A DNA stretch of 64,000 bases from Cyanobium sp. N.Huapi 1H5 (GCF_024345535.1 NZ_JAGQBH010000001.1:434001-498000), one strand, 5' to 3'. Positions 17,464 to 26,824 are shown, numbered from the stretch's first letter. Made by a program: numbers and translations. The notes: generated by a model from the letters alone, not told the origin.

Positions 17464-17971
17464 CGCTCGCGCCGGCCCGTCCTTGGACGTCGGGGTGCTG
17501 CCAGGGGCCGCGGCGCCCCCCTTCCTTGCGCAGCAGCCGCACCGGGCCGATGGTCATGGCCGGATCCGCCGACTTGACCATGTCGTAGAGGGTGAGCAGG
17601 CCCACCTGCACCGCCGTCAGGGCCTCCATCTCCACGCCGGTGGCGCCGTTGGTGCGGGCGCTGGCCTCCAGCCGCAGCCCGCTGCCGTCAGCGGTCGGCT
17701 CGATCAACACCTCCAGGCCGGTGAGGGCGATCGGATGGCACAGGGGGATGAGCTCCCAGGTGCGCTTGGCACCCTGGATCGCCGCCACCCTTGCCACCGC
17801 CAGCACGTCCCCCTTGGCCGCCCGGCCCTCCAGCACCAGGGCGAGCACCTCGGGCGCCATGGTGATGTGGCCCTCGGCCACGGCGCGGCGGTCGCTGGCG
17901 GGCCGGTCGCCCACCTCCACCATGTGCACCTGGCCGGCGGCGTTGAGGTGGGAAAGGCCGGGCTGGCTCAT
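17456..17971 (-). CDS. moaC: MoaC, cyclic pyranopterin monophosphate synthase
   Basis: Acts after MoaA to form cyclic pyranopterin monophosphate. The 171-residue product has the characteristic [38 protein letters not shown] and [20 protein letters not shown] segments, including the catalytic [12 protein letters not shown] region. ATG 17971 was chosen because conserved sequence starts six residues later. It lies 25 bp after cobA and overlaps moeA by 8 bp. moaA and moaB/mog are not in the window. Confidence 0.95.
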   Translation of the reverse strand: MSQPGLSHLNAAGQVHMVEVGDRPASDRRAVAEGHITMAPEVLALVLEGRAAKGDVLAVARVAAIQGAKRTWELIPLCHPIALTGLEVLIEPTADGSGLRLEASARTNGATGVEMEALTAVQVGLLTLYDMVKSADPAMTIGPVRLLRKEGGRRGPWQHPDVQGRAGASDG

Positions 17972-17996
17972 GCCGGGGCTGGCGGGATCGGCGGCC

Positions 17997-18806
17997 TCAG
18001 AAGGGTATCGGCATCGCCACATCGGCGGGCGACGGCGCACAGGACGGCACCCGCTCCAGCACCACCGCCCCGACCACCACGATCGAGGGGGAGGCGAAGG
18101 CCTCGGCCTCCACCCGGTCGGCAAGGTCGGCCAGGGTGGCCACCAGCTGGCGCTGGCCCCGCACGGTGCCCTGCTGGATCACGGCGGCGGGGGTGGTGGG
18201 GGCCAGCCCCCCCGCCACCAGCTCCGCGACGATGTGGCGCAGGTTGTGCAGCCCCATGTAGATCACCAGGCCGTCGCTGCTGCGGGCCAGGCCGCGCCAG
18301 TCGACGCCGGGGCGGCGCTTGTCGATCTCCTCGTGGCCGGTCACGAAGGTGACGCTCGATCCCGCCCGCCGGTGGGTGACCGGGATGCCGGCGTAGGCCG
18401 GGGCGGCGATGCCGGCCGTGACCCCGGGCACCACCTGCACCGGGATCCCGTGGGCCGCCAGGTGGGCCGCCTCCTCCCCGCCGCGGCCGAACAGGAACGG
18501 ATCGCCGCCCTTGAGGCGCACAATCAGCCGGCGGCGGCCGGCCAGCTCCCGCAGCACCGCGTTGGTGCTGGGCTGGGGCACCGAATGGTGGCCGCGGCGC
18601 TTGCCCACGAAATGGCGCTCACACCCATCTGGTACCAGATCCAGCAGGGCGGTGGGCACCAGGGAGTCGTAGACGAGGGCATCGCACTGCTGCAGCAGCC
18701 GGTGGGCCCGCAGGGTGAGCAGGTCCGGATCCCCCGGACCCGCCCCCACCAGGTACACGGTCCCGGGGCCGTCATCGACGCTGGGGACCAGGCTCTCGTC
18801 GGTCAT
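17997..18806 (-). CDS. cobA: CobA, uroporphyrinogen-III C-methyltransferase
   Basis: SAM-dependent double methylation of uroporphyrinogen III to precorrin-2, the entry to siroheme and cobalamin. The 269-residue protein has [64 protein letters not shown] and VIYMGLHNL, all diagnostic of SUMT. It lacks the CysG dehydrogenase/chelatase domain; a separate chelatase gene lies 7 bp upstream. The pairing with that gene and closeness to nirA indicate siroheme supply for nitrite reductase. Confidence 0.95.
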   Translation of the reverse strand: MTDESLVPSVDDGPGTVYLVGAGPGDPDLLTLRAHRLLQQCDALVYDSLVPTALLDLVPDGCERHFVGKRRGHHSVPQPSTNAVLRELAGRRRLIVRLKGGDPFLFGRGGEEAAHLAAHGIPVQVVPGVTAGIAAPAYAGIPVTHRRAGSSVTFVTGHEEIDKRRPGVDWRGLARSSDGLVIYMGLHNLRHIVAELVAGGLAPTTPAAVIQQGTVRGQRQLVATLADLADRVEAEAFASPSIVVVGAVVLERVPSCAPSPADVAMPIPF

Positions 18807-18813
18807 GGCTCCG

Positions 18814-19482
18814 TCATGGCAGTGCCATCAGGGCCTCCAGCACCACGGCCCGGAACCGGGGCCGCTGCAGCAGCGGCAGACCCAGCGACGGCGGCAGGGC
18901 GTCAGTGAGCCGGTTGGCCGCCAGGGCCAGGGGCAGGGCGGGACCAGACAGGGGCAGCGGAGCATCCTCGGGATTGGGGGCACTGTATGGAGTGGCGCGG
19001 CAGCGGGCACCGGTGACCGCCTCCAGGTGGGCCAGGAACGCCGTCCCCAGCGGCCCCTCCAGCGGGTGATGCAGCAGCCAGGGTGCTGCCGGCGCAGGGG
19101 ATCCGCCCGCCTCGAGAGGCGCCTCCAGCGGCGCCGGCAGCTCCGCCAGCTCGGCGGCCAGGGCCCTCTGCCAGGCGGGCCAGGCCCCCAGGAACGGCAG
19201 GCGCCGCACGGGCCCGCGCCGGCGGCAGCGCTCAGCGATCCGCGGCACGTCCCGGCGCACATGGCTGCCGGGCAGGAGGAACAGGGGCACCAGGGCCAGG
19301 GGGGCGGCGGCGCTGCCGCGGGGGGCCTCCGGCGGCTCGCCTGCCGTCAGGGCCTCCAGCCCCACCGGGGCCCCGCGCCCCGCCTCCAGCTCCCTGGCCA
19401 GGGCCTGCAGTTCGGCGGGAATGACGCCACCGGCACGGCCATGCACCACCAGCAGAAGGGGGCTTGCGATGATCCCGGGCAT
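18814..19482 (-). CDS. CbiX/SirB-type sirohydrochlorin chelatase
   Basis: Predicted to insert Fe(II) (or Co(II)) into sirohydrochlorin. The 222-residue protein opens with ASPLLLVVHGRAGGVIPAELQ, the CbiX start with its catalytic histidine. It continues with LALVPLFLLPGSHVRRDVP, the standard second motif, and a second histidine pair WLLHHPL. The start at ATG 19482 places the first histidine near residue 13, as usual. It is the first gene of the leftward unit and is divergent from a TrpD2-like gene 40 bp away. Iron as substrate is inferred from cobA and nirA. Confidence 0.85.
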   Translation of the reverse strand: MPGIIASPLLLVVHGRAGGVIPAELQALARELEAGRGAPVGLEALTAGEPPEAPRGSAAAPLALVPLFLLPGSHVRRDVPRIAERCRRRGPVRRLPFLGAWPAWQRALAAELAELPAPLEAPLEAGGSPAPAAPWLLHHPLEGPLGTAFLAHLEAVTGARCRATPYSAPNPEDAPLPLSGPALPLALAANRLTDALPPSLGLPLLQRPRFRAVVLEALMALP

Positions 19483-19506
19483 GCCCCTCACCCTAGGGAT
19501 CACCGT

Positions 19507-19513
19507 AAGGAGG
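19507..19513 (+). promoter_or_regulatory. Shine-Dalgarno site of TrpD2-like gene 1
   Basis: AAGGAGG lies 9 bases before ATG 19523. It fixes that ATG as the start rather than an earlier in-frame codon, and it is the clearest ribosome-binding site noticed in the window. Confidence 0.75.
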
Positions 19514-19522
19514 CCGCCGCGC

Positions 19523-20686
19523 ATGTCGACGCCGAGCCCCGGGGGGGAATGGACGGCACAGCGGCGGCAGGAGCGGGCGGAGGCGCTGGGGGCCGACCAG
19601 CGCCGCTTCCGCGAGCTGATCGCCGCCCTGGGCAGCGGCGAACGCAGCGGCCGGGCCCTGAGCCGGGCCGAGGCCGGCGAAGCCCTCGATCACCTGCTCG
19701 ACGGGCGCTGCACGGACGCCCAGGCCGGCGCCTTCCTGATCGCCCATCGCCTGCGGCGGCCCGAGCCCCAGGAGCTGGCCGGCATGCTCGACAGCTACGG
19801 GCGCCGCGGGCCGCGACTGGCGGCGAGCCCGCGCCGGGTGCTGAGTTTCGGGGTGCCCTTCGATGGCCGCAGCCGCTCGGCGCCGCTGCTGCCCCTGGTG
19901 GCCCTGCTGCTGGTGGCGGCGGGGGCCGGCGTGGTGCTGCACGGCGGCGATCCGATGCCGGTGAAGTACGGCCTCACCACCGCCGAGGCCCTGGCCGCCC
20001 TCGACCTTGAACTGCGCGGCCTTTCCTGGAACGCGGTGAACCGCCGCTTCGCCGCGGAGGGGCTGGCCCTGCTGCACCAGCCGGCCCACTTCCCGGCGGC
20101 CGAGCGGCTGGTGACGCTGCGGGAGCAGATCGGCAAGCGCCCGCCGGTCGCCACCCTGGAACTGCTGTGGAGCTGCCACCCCTGGCCCCACCTGCAGGTC
20201 AGCGGCTTCGTCCACGCCCCCACCGAGCGGCTGGCCTACGCGGCCCTCGCCGCCACCGGCCAGGACGATCTGCTGCTGATCAAGGGGATGGAGGGGGGCG
20301 TGGAGCTGCCCACCAACCGGGTGGCGATCGCCTCCCACCGGCAGGGGGGCGCGGAGGGTGAGGCCGAGAGGCTGATCCTGCGGGCCCGCGACCACGGCCT
20401 GGGGGCGCCCGAGGTGCCGCTGGAGAGCCTGGCCCAGTGGCGGGGCCAGGCCCGGGAGGCCCTGACGGGCTCCGGACCGCTGCGGCCCGGACTGATCTGG
20501 AACGGTGGCTTCCTGCTCTGGCGCGCGGGGATCAGCGAGAGCCTCCAGGCGGGCCTGACCCGGGCGGAACGGCTGCTGGAGGACGGGGCGGTGGAGGACC
20601 GGCGCCGCCAGCTGGCCGGCGAGCTGGGCCTCACAGCAGGGGATACCCCCCCAGCAGGGCACCCACCCGATCCAGCAGGTTGTTGA
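19523..20686 (+). CDS. TrpD2-like (anthranilate phosphoribosyltransferase family) protein, copy 1
   Basis: A 387-residue member of the glycosyltransferase-3/TrpD superfamily. The helical N-terminal domain (RFRELIAALGSGE, ALDHLLDGRCTDAQAGAFLIAHRLR) and the VVLHGGDPMPVKYG, LLIKGMEGGVELPTNR segments are intact. The PRPP-binding GTGGD loop of true TrpD is replaced by FGVPFDGRSRSAPL, so it is the YbiB/TrpD2 type. E. coli YbiB binds nucleic acid and is not a tryptophan enzyme. It is divergent from the chelatase/cobA operon. A close paralogue sits at 29379-30533. Its last 18 codons run into the convergent amidotransferase gene. Confidence 0.85.
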   Translation: MSTPSPGGEWTAQRRQERAEALGADQRRFRELIAALGSGERSGRALSRAEAGEALDHLLDGRCTDAQAGAFLIAHRLRRPEPQELAGMLDSYGRRGPRLAASPRRVLSFGVPFDGRSRSAPLLPLVALLLVAAGAGVVLHGGDPMPVKYGLTTAEALAALDLELRGLSWNAVNRRFAAEGLALLHQPAHFPAAERLVTLREQIGKRPPVATLELLWSCHPWPHLQVSGFVHAPTERLAYAALAATGQDDLLLIKGMEGGVELPTNRVAIASHRQGGAEGEAERLILRARDHGLGAPEVPLESLAQWRGQAREALTGSGPLRPGLIWNGGFLLWRAGISESLQAGLTRAERLLEDGAVEDRRRQLAGELGLTAGDTPPAGHPPDPAGC

Positions 20687-21389
20687 TCAGCCGGCGCCCC
20701 TGGCGCTCCCCCTCCTCCCCCCAGCGCTCCCTGCCGGCCCTGATCTGCTCCACCCCGTCGGGTCCGAGGGCCTGACGCACGTAGTCGCCGTCCTCCTCGA
20801 GCCAGACCTCCAGGGCGGCGTCCGTCACCTCCGCGTGGAACTGGAGCCCGTGGGCGTGGTGGCCGATGCGGAACATCTGTTCGGTGCAGAGGGGCGTCGA
20901 CCCCAGCAGGACGGCGGCGGCGGGGAGCCGGATCCGGTCCCCGTGCCAGTGCAGCACCGGCAGGCCCACCCCGAGCCCCGCGAGCACCGGTTCCTGCCCC
21001 TCGGGCCGCGTCCAGTCCACCGGCCCCCAGCCCACTTCGTAGGCCCGCACCGGCGGGTCCCCCGCCGTCAGCGGCACCACCTGGCCACCGGCGGCGAAGG
21101 CCAGCAGCTGGGCCCCCAGGCAAAGCCCCACCACCGGGCGCTCGCAGGCCAGGCACTCCCGCAGCAGGGCCACCTCCGCCTCCAGCCAGGGGAAGGACGG
21201 CGATCCGATGTCGCCCACCCCCATCGGTCCCCCCAGCACCAGCAGGGCCTGGTCGGGCCCGAGCCGGGGCATCGGCTCCCCCAGGTCGGGCCGGCAGACC
21301 GTCACCGTCCAGCCCCGGCGTCGGGCCTCCTCGCCGAAACGGCCCGGGCCTTCCCGCTCCAGGTGCTGGAGCACCACCAGGTGGGTCAT
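20631..21389 (-). CDS. class I glutamine amidotransferase-like protein
   Basis: A 252-residue GATase1 domain protein of the GuaA-like stand-alone type. LLVLGGPMGVGD, the nucleophile elbow VVGLCLGAQLLAFAAGG (Cys) and the HGLQFHAEVT segment (His, Glu) complete the catalytic triad. No synthetase domain is attached, so it may hydrolyse gamma-glutamyl compounds, as stand-alone relatives do. ATG 21389 was chosen because homology begins there; the longer frame is antisense noise. Its 3' end overlaps the TrpD2-like gene by 56 bp. Confidence 0.85.
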   Translation of the reverse strand: MTHLVVLQHLEREGPGRFGEEARRRGWTVTVCRPDLGEPMPRLGPDQALLVLGGPMGVGDIGSPSFPWLEAEVALLRECLACERPVVGLCLGAQLLAFAAGGQVVPLTAGDPPVRAYEVGWGPVDWTRPEGQEPVLAGLGVGLPVLHWHGDRIRLPAAAVLLGSTPLCTEQMFRIGHHAHGLQFHAEVTDAALEVWLEEDGDYVRQALGPDGVEQIRAGRERWGEEGERQGRRLINNLLDRVGALLGGYPLL

Positions 21390-21452
21390 GGGTGGGCAGG
21401 ACGGCGATGGGAGCCCCAGCATGGGGGCGTCCGCCGCTCCGGGCCAGGTTCC

Positions 21453-21674
21453 ATGGGCAGCGATCCCAGCCTCCGCCAGCTGCTGACGCTGGTGATCGGG
21501 TCGATCGGACTGGGCTATCTGCTCTATGGCAGGAAGCAGACCCATGCGGTGGCCCTGGGCTGCGGGGTGCTGCTGATGGTGGTTCCCTACGGCATCAGCC
21601 ACCTGCCGGCCCTGGTGGCCATCGCCCTGCTGCTGATGGTGCTTCCATTTCTCCTGAACCGATTTCTCGTCTGA
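21453..21674 (+). CDS. small two-helix membrane protein
   Basis: A 73-residue protein with two or three hydrophobic helices (about 10-24, 33-46 and 51-70) separated by the YGRKQTH loop. The pattern IGSIGLGYLLYGRKQ...VALGCGVLLMVVPY resembles a small conserved bacterial membrane protein family of unknown function. It lies 3 bp before the DUF924 gene. Too short for most gene finders but clearly protein-like. Confidence 0.72.
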   Translation: MGSDPSLRQLLTLVIGSIGLGYLLYGRKQTHAVALGCGVLLMVVPYGISHLPALVAIALLLMVLPFLLNRFLV

Positions 21675-21677
21675 GCC

Positions 21678-22223
21678 ATGACGACCCCGCAGGAGGTGCT
21701 GCGCTTCTGGTTCGAGGAAACGCCCGCCTCCGCCTGGTTCCGGCCCGGTCCTGACCGCGACCGGGCCGTGCGGGAACGGTTCGGGGCCCTCACCGACCAG
21801 GCCCTGGCCGGTGATCGGGCCGCCTGGGGCACCAGCGCCGCCGACGCCCTGGCCCTGCTGCTGGTGCTCGACCAGTTCCCCCGTCAGATCTGGCGCAACC
21901 AGGCCCGCGCCTTTGCCGGGGACGGCCAGGCCCAGGCCCTCACCCTGCGGGCCCTGGAGTCCGGCTGGGTGGAGGCGGAGCCGGCAGCGGAACGGCGGCC
22001 GTTCTGGCTGATGCCCCTGATGCACAGCGAGGATCCGGTCCTGCAGGAGCTGGGTCTGCCCCTGTTCGAGCGCCTCACCGACGCCCGCACCGCGGACTAC
22101 GCCCACCGCCACCATGCGGTGATCGCCCGCTTCGGTCGCTTCCCCCATCGCAATCTGGCCCTGGGGCGGCCGAGCAGCCCCGAGGAGGAGGCGTTCCTGC
22201 AGCAGCCCGGCTCCCGCTTCTGA
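21678..22223 (+). CDS. DUF924 family protein
   Basis: A 181-residue soluble helical protein. It matches the DUF924 pattern from end to end: VLRFWFEETPASAWF, LALLLVLDQFPRQIWR, PFWLMPLMHSED and HHAVIARFGRFPHRN. The biochemical role of the family is not established. It follows the small membrane protein by 3 bp and precedes the MpaB-like gene by 8 bp, so they are probably cotranscribed. Confidence 0.88.
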   Translation: MTTPQEVLRFWFEETPASAWFRPGPDRDRAVRERFGALTDQALAGDRAAWGTSAADALALLLVLDQFPRQIWRNQARAFAGDGQAQALTLRALESGWVEAEPAAERRPFWLMPLMHSEDPVLQELGLPLFERLTDARTADYAHRHHAVIARFGRFPHRNLALGRPSSPEEEAFLQQPGSRF

Positions 22224-22231
22224 GTCCCCCG

Positions 22232-23341
22232 ATGCGCTCCCCCACCGACCCTGCCGACAACGACGCGGACGCCGACGTGAACGCCGCGACCCTGCGGGCC
22301 GCCGAAGCCACCGCCCATCGGCTGGCCGGCGAGCTGTTTCCCTGGGACCTCACCCGGGCCCTGGAGCTGGCCCTGCTCAAGACCTTCTGCGTGCCCTCCA
22401 TCTCCGGGCTGCTGGCCCGCACCGGGGAGTTCGAGCGCCGGCCCCGCAAGCGCTACGACGACACCGGCCTGATGGTGGCCGAATTACTGCGCCATGGCCT
22501 CGATAGCCCGGCCGGAGCAGCGGTGATCGAGCGCATGAACCGCATCCACGGCCACTACGCGATCGGCAACGACGATTTCCTCTACGTGCTCTCCACCTTC
22601 GTGGCCGAGCCGATCCGCTGGCTGGCCCGCTACGGCTGGCGGCCCCTGACCCCCCTGGAGCAGGAGCACCTGTTCCTGTTCTGGCGCGGGGTGGGCGAAC
22701 GGATGGGCATCGCGGCCCTGCCACCCAGCCTGGCGGACCTGCTGGCGCTGAACGAACGGGTGGAGCGGGAGGCCTTCGCCCCGGCGGCCACCAACCGGCG
22801 CATCGCCGACGCCACCCTGGCCATGCTCCTGGCCGACTGGCCCGCTCCCCTGCGCCCCGCCCTGCGGCGGGGGCTGATGGGCCTGCTGGACCGCCAGACC
22901 TGCGCCGCCCTGGGCTGGAGCACCGCCCCCGACTGGCTGCAGTCGCTGGTGCTGCAGGCCCTGCGGGCCCGCAGCGGGGCCGCCGCCCTGGTGGCCGGGG
23001 GCCGTGCCCGCCTGGGCAGGCCAGCCCCCGCCCGCTTCTATTCGCAGCGCCCCACCCCCAGCTACGGCGCCACGTTCCGGCTTGAGCAGCTGGGCCCACC
23101 GCCACTGCTGGCGGACCTGGCGCTGCCCGCCCCACCGGCCCTGGCTAAGCAGGAAGCAACGCCCCCCTCCCGCCAGCCCATGGCCGCCCCCTTCCAGTCC
23201 CCCCACTTCGCCCTCGTGCGCACGGAGGACGGCTGGATCCTCGAGGCCCGCGTCACCAAGGATCTGGAGGGCGACTGGCTGCTGAGCCGCCACGAACTCG
23301 AGGAGCTGCACGGGCTGCTGGAACGGGTGATCGCCTCCTGA
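22232..23341 (+). CDS. MpaB/latex-clearing-protein-like (DUF2236) oxygenase
   Basis: A 369-residue helical protein. The core RKRYDDTGLMVAELLRHG, then IERMNRIHGHYAIGNDDFLYVLSTF, carries the Arg/Asp and His residues seen in the MpaB/Lcp oxygenase family. Relatives include heme-dependent rubber oxygenase and fungal MpaB. Activity and substrate here are unknown. Residues 1-20 are acidic and probably disordered, and the last 60 residues (ALVRTEDGWILEARV) form an extra strand-rich tail. No signal peptide. Confidence 0.72.
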   Translation: MRSPTDPADNDADADVNAATLRAAEATAHRLAGELFPWDLTRALELALLKTFCVPSISGLLARTGEFERRPRKRYDDTGLMVAELLRHGLDSPAGAAVIERMNRIHGHYAIGNDDFLYVLSTFVAEPIRWLARYGWRPLTPLEQEHLFLFWRGVGERMGIAALPPSLADLLALNERVEREAFAPAATNRRIADATLAMLLADWPAPLRPALRRGLMGLLDRQTCAALGWSTAPDWLQSLVLQALRARSGAAALVAGGRARLGRPAPARFYSQRPTPSYGATFRLEQLGPPPLLADLALPAPPALAKQEATPPSRQPMAAPFQSPHFALVRTEDGWILEARVTKDLEGDWLLSRHELEELHGLLERVIAS

Positions 23342-23364
23342 CCCCCTCCGCTCCCCCCGATCCG

Positions 23365-24741
23365 GTGGTTCCGGAGCTGGAGTCGACCGCCCAGACCCCG
23401 GGCCGCCTGCTGAGCGTGCTGGGGGTGAGCTTCGGCATCGCCGGCGCCGTGGGCGGCACCATCGGCGCCGGCATCCTGCGCACCCCCGGCCTGGTGGCGG
23501 CCCAGCTGGGCAGCGGCCCCTGGGTGGTGGCGGCCTGGCTGGCCGGCGGCCTCTACGCCCTGCTCGGCGCCAACGCCGTGGCGGAGCTGGGGGCCAGCCT
23601 GCCCCTGGCCGGCGGCTGGTACGTCTACGCCAGGCGCTGCTTCGGGGATGCCGCCGGCTTCACCGTGGGCTGGATGGACTGGGTCGGCCACTGCACCGGC
23701 ATCGCCTGGGTGGCGGTCACCATCGGCGAGTACGCGGCCTTCCTGCTGCCGGGGCTGGAGCCCCATGGAAAGCTGGTGGGGCTGGCGGTGCTGCTGCTGT
23801 TCACCCTGATCCAGCTGCTGGGGGTGGAGGCGGGCAGCGGCAGCCAGAAGCTGCTGAGCCTGGCCAAGGCGGTCGCCTTCCTGGCGGTGGTGGCGGCCTG
23901 CTTTGTGCTGGGCGGCCCCGACACCCGGGCCGCCGCCGCCGCCGCCGCGATCCCCACGGATCCGGCGGGCCTGGCCCCGGTGGGCTGGACGGGCCTGGCC
24001 GTGGCGCTGGTCTTCTCCCTGCAGGCGATCATCACTACCTACGACGGCTGGCACAGCCCGATCTACTTCTCCGAGGAGTTCAGCGAACCCCAGGAGGACC
24101 TGCCCCGCTCCCTGATCGGCGGCGTGCTGGCGGTGATCGCCCTCTACACCCTGTTCAACCTGGCCCTGCTGCGGGTGCTGCCGCTGCCGGTGATCGCCGC
24201 CTCCAGCCTGCCGGTGGCCGATGCGGCCGCCCTCCTGTTCGGCGCCTTCGGCGGCCAGGCGATCACCGTGCTGGCGCTGCTGTCCCTGGCAGGACTGATC
24301 AACGCCTCGATCATGGGCGCCCCGCGCATCCTCTACGGCCTCAGCCGCGACCGCCTGTTCAGCCCCCTGGTCGACCGGGTGAACCGGGGCGGCACCCCCA
24401 CCGTGGCGCTGGTGCTCACCAGCCTGGCGTCAGCCCTGCTCGTGCTGGGGGGGGACTTCACCATCCTGCTGGGGCTGGCGGCCTTCCTCTACGTGAGCCT
24501 CTACCTGGTGGGCCTCGTCTGCCTGTTCGTGCTGCGGATCAAGGAGCCGGAGCGGCCGCGGCCCTACCGGGCCTGGGGCCACCCCTGGAGCACCGCCATT
24601 GTGCTGGTGGGGTCGATCGCCTTTCTGTTGGGGGCCCTGCGCAACGACACCGCCAACAGCGGCTGGGCCCTGTTGCTCATCGGCGTCAGCGTGCCGGTCT
24701 TCCTGGCCACCCGGGCCCTGACGCCGGCCGAGGCGCCATGA
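23365..24741 (+). CDS. APC-superfamily amino acid permease
   Basis: A 458-residue inner-membrane transporter with about 12 hydrophobic segments. The first helix holds GTIGAGILRTPGLVAAQLG, the unwound substrate-binding motif of APC amino acid transporters. TYDGWHSPIYFSEEF fits the conserved helix 6 region, and SIMGAPRILYGLSRDRLF helix 8. The start is a GTG. The stop overlaps the next gene in an ATGA junction, so it may share regulation with the osmoprotectant-type transporter. Substrate unknown. Confidence 0.88.
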   Translation: MVPELESTAQTPGRLLSVLGVSFGIAGAVGGTIGAGILRTPGLVAAQLGSGPWVVAAWLAGGLYALLGANAVAELGASLPLAGGWYVYARRCFGDAAGFTVGWMDWVGHCTGIAWVAVTIGEYAAFLLPGLEPHGKLVGLAVLLLFTLIQLLGVEAGSGSQKLLSLAKAVAFLAVVAACFVLGGPDTRAAAAAAAIPTDPAGLAPVGWTGLAVALVFSLQAIITTYDGWHSPIYFSEEFSEPQEDLPRSLIGGVLAVIALYTLFNLALLRVLPLPVIAASSLPVADAAALLFGAFGGQAITVLALLSLAGLINASIMGAPRILYGLSRDRLFSPLVDRVNRGGTPTVALVLTSLASALLVLGGDFTILLGLAAFLYVSLYLVGLVCLFVLRIKEPERPRPYRAWGHPWSTAIVLVGSIAFLLGALRNDTANSGWALLLIGVSVPVFLATRALTPAEAP

Positions 24742-26345
24742 CCTCCCGATGGCCGCCGGCCTGGTGGGACGGCGCCCTGGCGGGGGAGATCCTGCAGCGC
24801 AGCGGCGAACACCTCCTGCTGGTGGGCAGCGCCATCGGCCTGGCCCTGGCGATCAGCCTGCCGCTGGGCCTGTGGATCAGCCGCCGGCCCCGCTGGGCCG
24901 GACCGGTGCTGGCGGCCGCCAGCACGGTGCAGACGGTGCCGAGCCTGGCGATCTTCGGCCTGCTGCTCACCGTGCCGCTGCTGGGTGGCATCGGCACCAC
25001 CCCGGCGATCGTGGCCCTCACCCTCTACGCCCTGCTGCCCCTGCTGCGGGGACTGGTCACCGGCCTGGCCCAGGTGCCCCCGGGACTGAAGGAGGCGGGC
25101 CGGGCCCTGGGGCTCAGCGGCCGCCAGGTGCTGTTGCGGGTGGAGCTGCCCCTGGCCCTGCCCACCCTGATGGCGGGCCTCCGGGTGGCCACGGTGATCG
25201 GCGTGGGCGTGGCCACCATCGCCGCCGCCATCGGCGCCGGCGGCCTGGGGGTGTTCATCTTCCGGGGCATCGCCACGGTCAACAACGGCCTGATCCTGGC
25301 GGGGGCCCTGCCGGCCGCCGCCATCGCCCTGCTCGCCGATGGCGGCCTGGGGCTGCTGGAGCGGCGGCTGGCCCGGCGCCCCACCGGGGGGACCGGCGCC
25401 GTCGTCCGGCGGCGGGCCCTGCGGCTCGCCTGGGGCCTGGCGGGCCTGGCCCTGGGGGCCGTGCTGGCGCTGAAGCTGCTGCCGCCCGCCGGCGCCGGCA
25501 CGGTGCGGATCGGCAGCAAGAGCTTCACCGAGCAGCTGATCCTGGGCGAACTGCTGGCCCAGCAGATCGAGGCCTGCACGCCGTTGAACGTGAAGCGGGA
25601 CTTCGGCCTGGGGGGCACCGGCCTGATCCATGCCGCCGTCCGCAGCGGCCGCATCGACGGCTACGTGGAATACACCGGCACCGCCTGGACCACGCTTCTT
25701 GATCAGTCCCCTCCGCCGCCGGACACGCCCGATCCGGCGCGGGGGGTGTTCGAGCAGACCCGCCGGCTCTACGCCGAGCGTTTCGGGCTCACCGTGTTCC
25801 CCTCGCTGGGGTTCGAGAACAGCTTCGCGATCCTGGTGCGTCGCTCCGAGGCCCGGCGCCTGGGAATCGCCACGATCAGCGAGGCGGCCCCCCACACCCC
25901 CGGCTGGCGGGCGGGCTTCGGCTACGAGTTCCTCAACCGCCCCGACGGCTTCGCCGGCATGGCCAGGCGTTACGGGCTGCGTTTCGCCCAGCCGCCCGAG
26001 GCCATGGATCTGGGCCTCACCTACCGCGCCCTGGCCGAGGGGCGTGTCGACCTGATCGCCGGCGACACCACCAACGGCCTGATCCCCGCCCTGGACCTGC
26101 AGCAGCTGCGGGACGACCGCCACTACTTCCCGCCCTACGACGCCGTGCCCGTGTTCAACGCGGCCACCCTGCGGCGGCGCCCGGAGCTGGTGCCCGTGAT
26201 CGAGGCGCTGGCAGGCCGGATCCCCGCCGCCACCATGCAGCGCCTCAATGCCCAGGTCGACCTCGACGGCCTGGACGTGGCCGAGGTGGTGCGCCGCTGG
26301 CGCCTTCAGGAGGCCGGCGCAGCAGGGGCCGAGGGCGACTCCTGA
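24738..26345 (+). CDS. ABC permease/substrate-binding fusion (OpuBC/ProWX type)
   Basis: One 535-residue chain joining an ABC permease (residues 1-210) to an osmoprotectant-type binding domain (about 252-525). The permease has VQTVPSLAIFGLLL and the EAGRALGLSGRQVLLRVELP coupling loop; the binding domain starts VRIGSKSFTEQLILGELLAQQ and has GYVEYTGTAWTTLL and LIAGDTTNGLI. This is the glycine betaine/choline/carnitine uptake layout. The partner ATPase is not nearby, so it must be supplied from elsewhere. The gene overlaps the permease stop by 4 bp and the convergent usp gene by 40 bp. Confidence 0.9.
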   Translation: MTSRWPPAWWDGALAGEILQRSGEHLLLVGSAIGLALAISLPLGLWISRRPRWAGPVLAAASTVQTVPSLAIFGLLLTVPLLGGIGTTPAIVALTLYALLPLLRGLVTGLAQVPPGLKEAGRALGLSGRQVLLRVELPLALPTLMAGLRVATVIGVGVATIAAAIGAGGLGVFIFRGIATVNNGLILAGALPAAAIALLADGGLGLLERRLARRPTGGTGAVVRRRALRLAWGLAGLALGAVLALKLLPPAGAGTVRIGSKSFTEQLILGELLAQQIEACTPLNVKRDFGLGGTGLIHAAVRSGRIDGYVEYTGTAWTTLLDQSPPPPDTPDPARGVFEQTRRLYAERFGLTVFPSLGFENSFAILVRRSEARRLGIATISEAAPHTPGWRAGFGYEFLNRPDGFAGMARRYGLRFAQPPEAMDLGLTYRALAEGRVDLIAGDTTNGLIPALDLQQLRDDRHYFPPYDAVPVFNAATLRRRPELVPVIEALAGRIPAATMQRLNAQVDLDGLDVAEVVRRWRLQEAGAAGAEGDS

Positions 26346-26824
26346 CCGTTGCCGGCGTCGGGCCCGGGGCGGCGGAACACCAGCACCGGCAGCTCGGTGT
26401 GGGTCAGCACCCGCTGGGTCTCGCTGCCCAGCAGCAGCCCGGCGAGGCCGCGGCGGCCATGGGAGGCCATGAAGATCAGGTCGCAGCCATGGCGGGTGGC
26501 GGCATCGATGATCGCCTCGTAGACGACGGGATGCTCACCGACAGCGGTGTCGCAGGGGACCCCGGCCTCCTCGGCCAGGGCCCTGGCCCGCCCCAGCAGC
26601 TCGTCGGCATAGGCCCGCTCCGCCTGGGTGAACTGCTCCACCACGGCCGGATCGAGCAGCACCGGATCGCCGTAGAGAGAGCCCTGGGGCGGCATCGCCA
26701 GGTTGGCGAGCACGTGCAGGAAGGTGATGGTGGCCCCCGCTTCCTGGGCAAAGCTCACCGCCCGGCGGATCGTGCCGTCGGAAAGATCGGAGCCGTCGGT
26801 GGGCACCAGCAGGTGACGGAACAT
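26306..26824 (-). CDS. universal stress protein (UspA family)
   Basis: A 172-residue UspA protein: HLLVPTDGSDLSDGTIRRAV at the start, and MASHGRRGLAGLLLGSETQRVLTHTELPVLV at the end. The G-2X-G-9X-G-S ATP-binding pattern is intact, so it is probably an ATP-binding form. It lies 30 bp downstream of the HEAT-like gene that follows nirA on the same strand, so it may belong to the nirA transcript. Its tail overlaps the convergent transporter fusion. Confidence 0.9.
   Translation of the reverse strand: MFRHLLVPTDGSDLSDGTIRRAVSFAQEAGATITFLHVLANLAMPPQGSLYGDPVLLDPAVVEQFTQAERAYADELLGRARALAEEAGVPCDTAVGEHPVVYEAIIDAATRHGCDLIFMASHGRRGLAGLLLGSETQRVLTHTELPVLVFRRPGPDAGNGQESPSAPAAPAS

Noticed and set aside
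19523-20686. Genuine anthranilate phosphoribosyltransferase (trpD)
   Set aside because: The PRPP-binding GTGGD loop is missing and no tryptophan genes are near; TrpD2-type assignment fits better.
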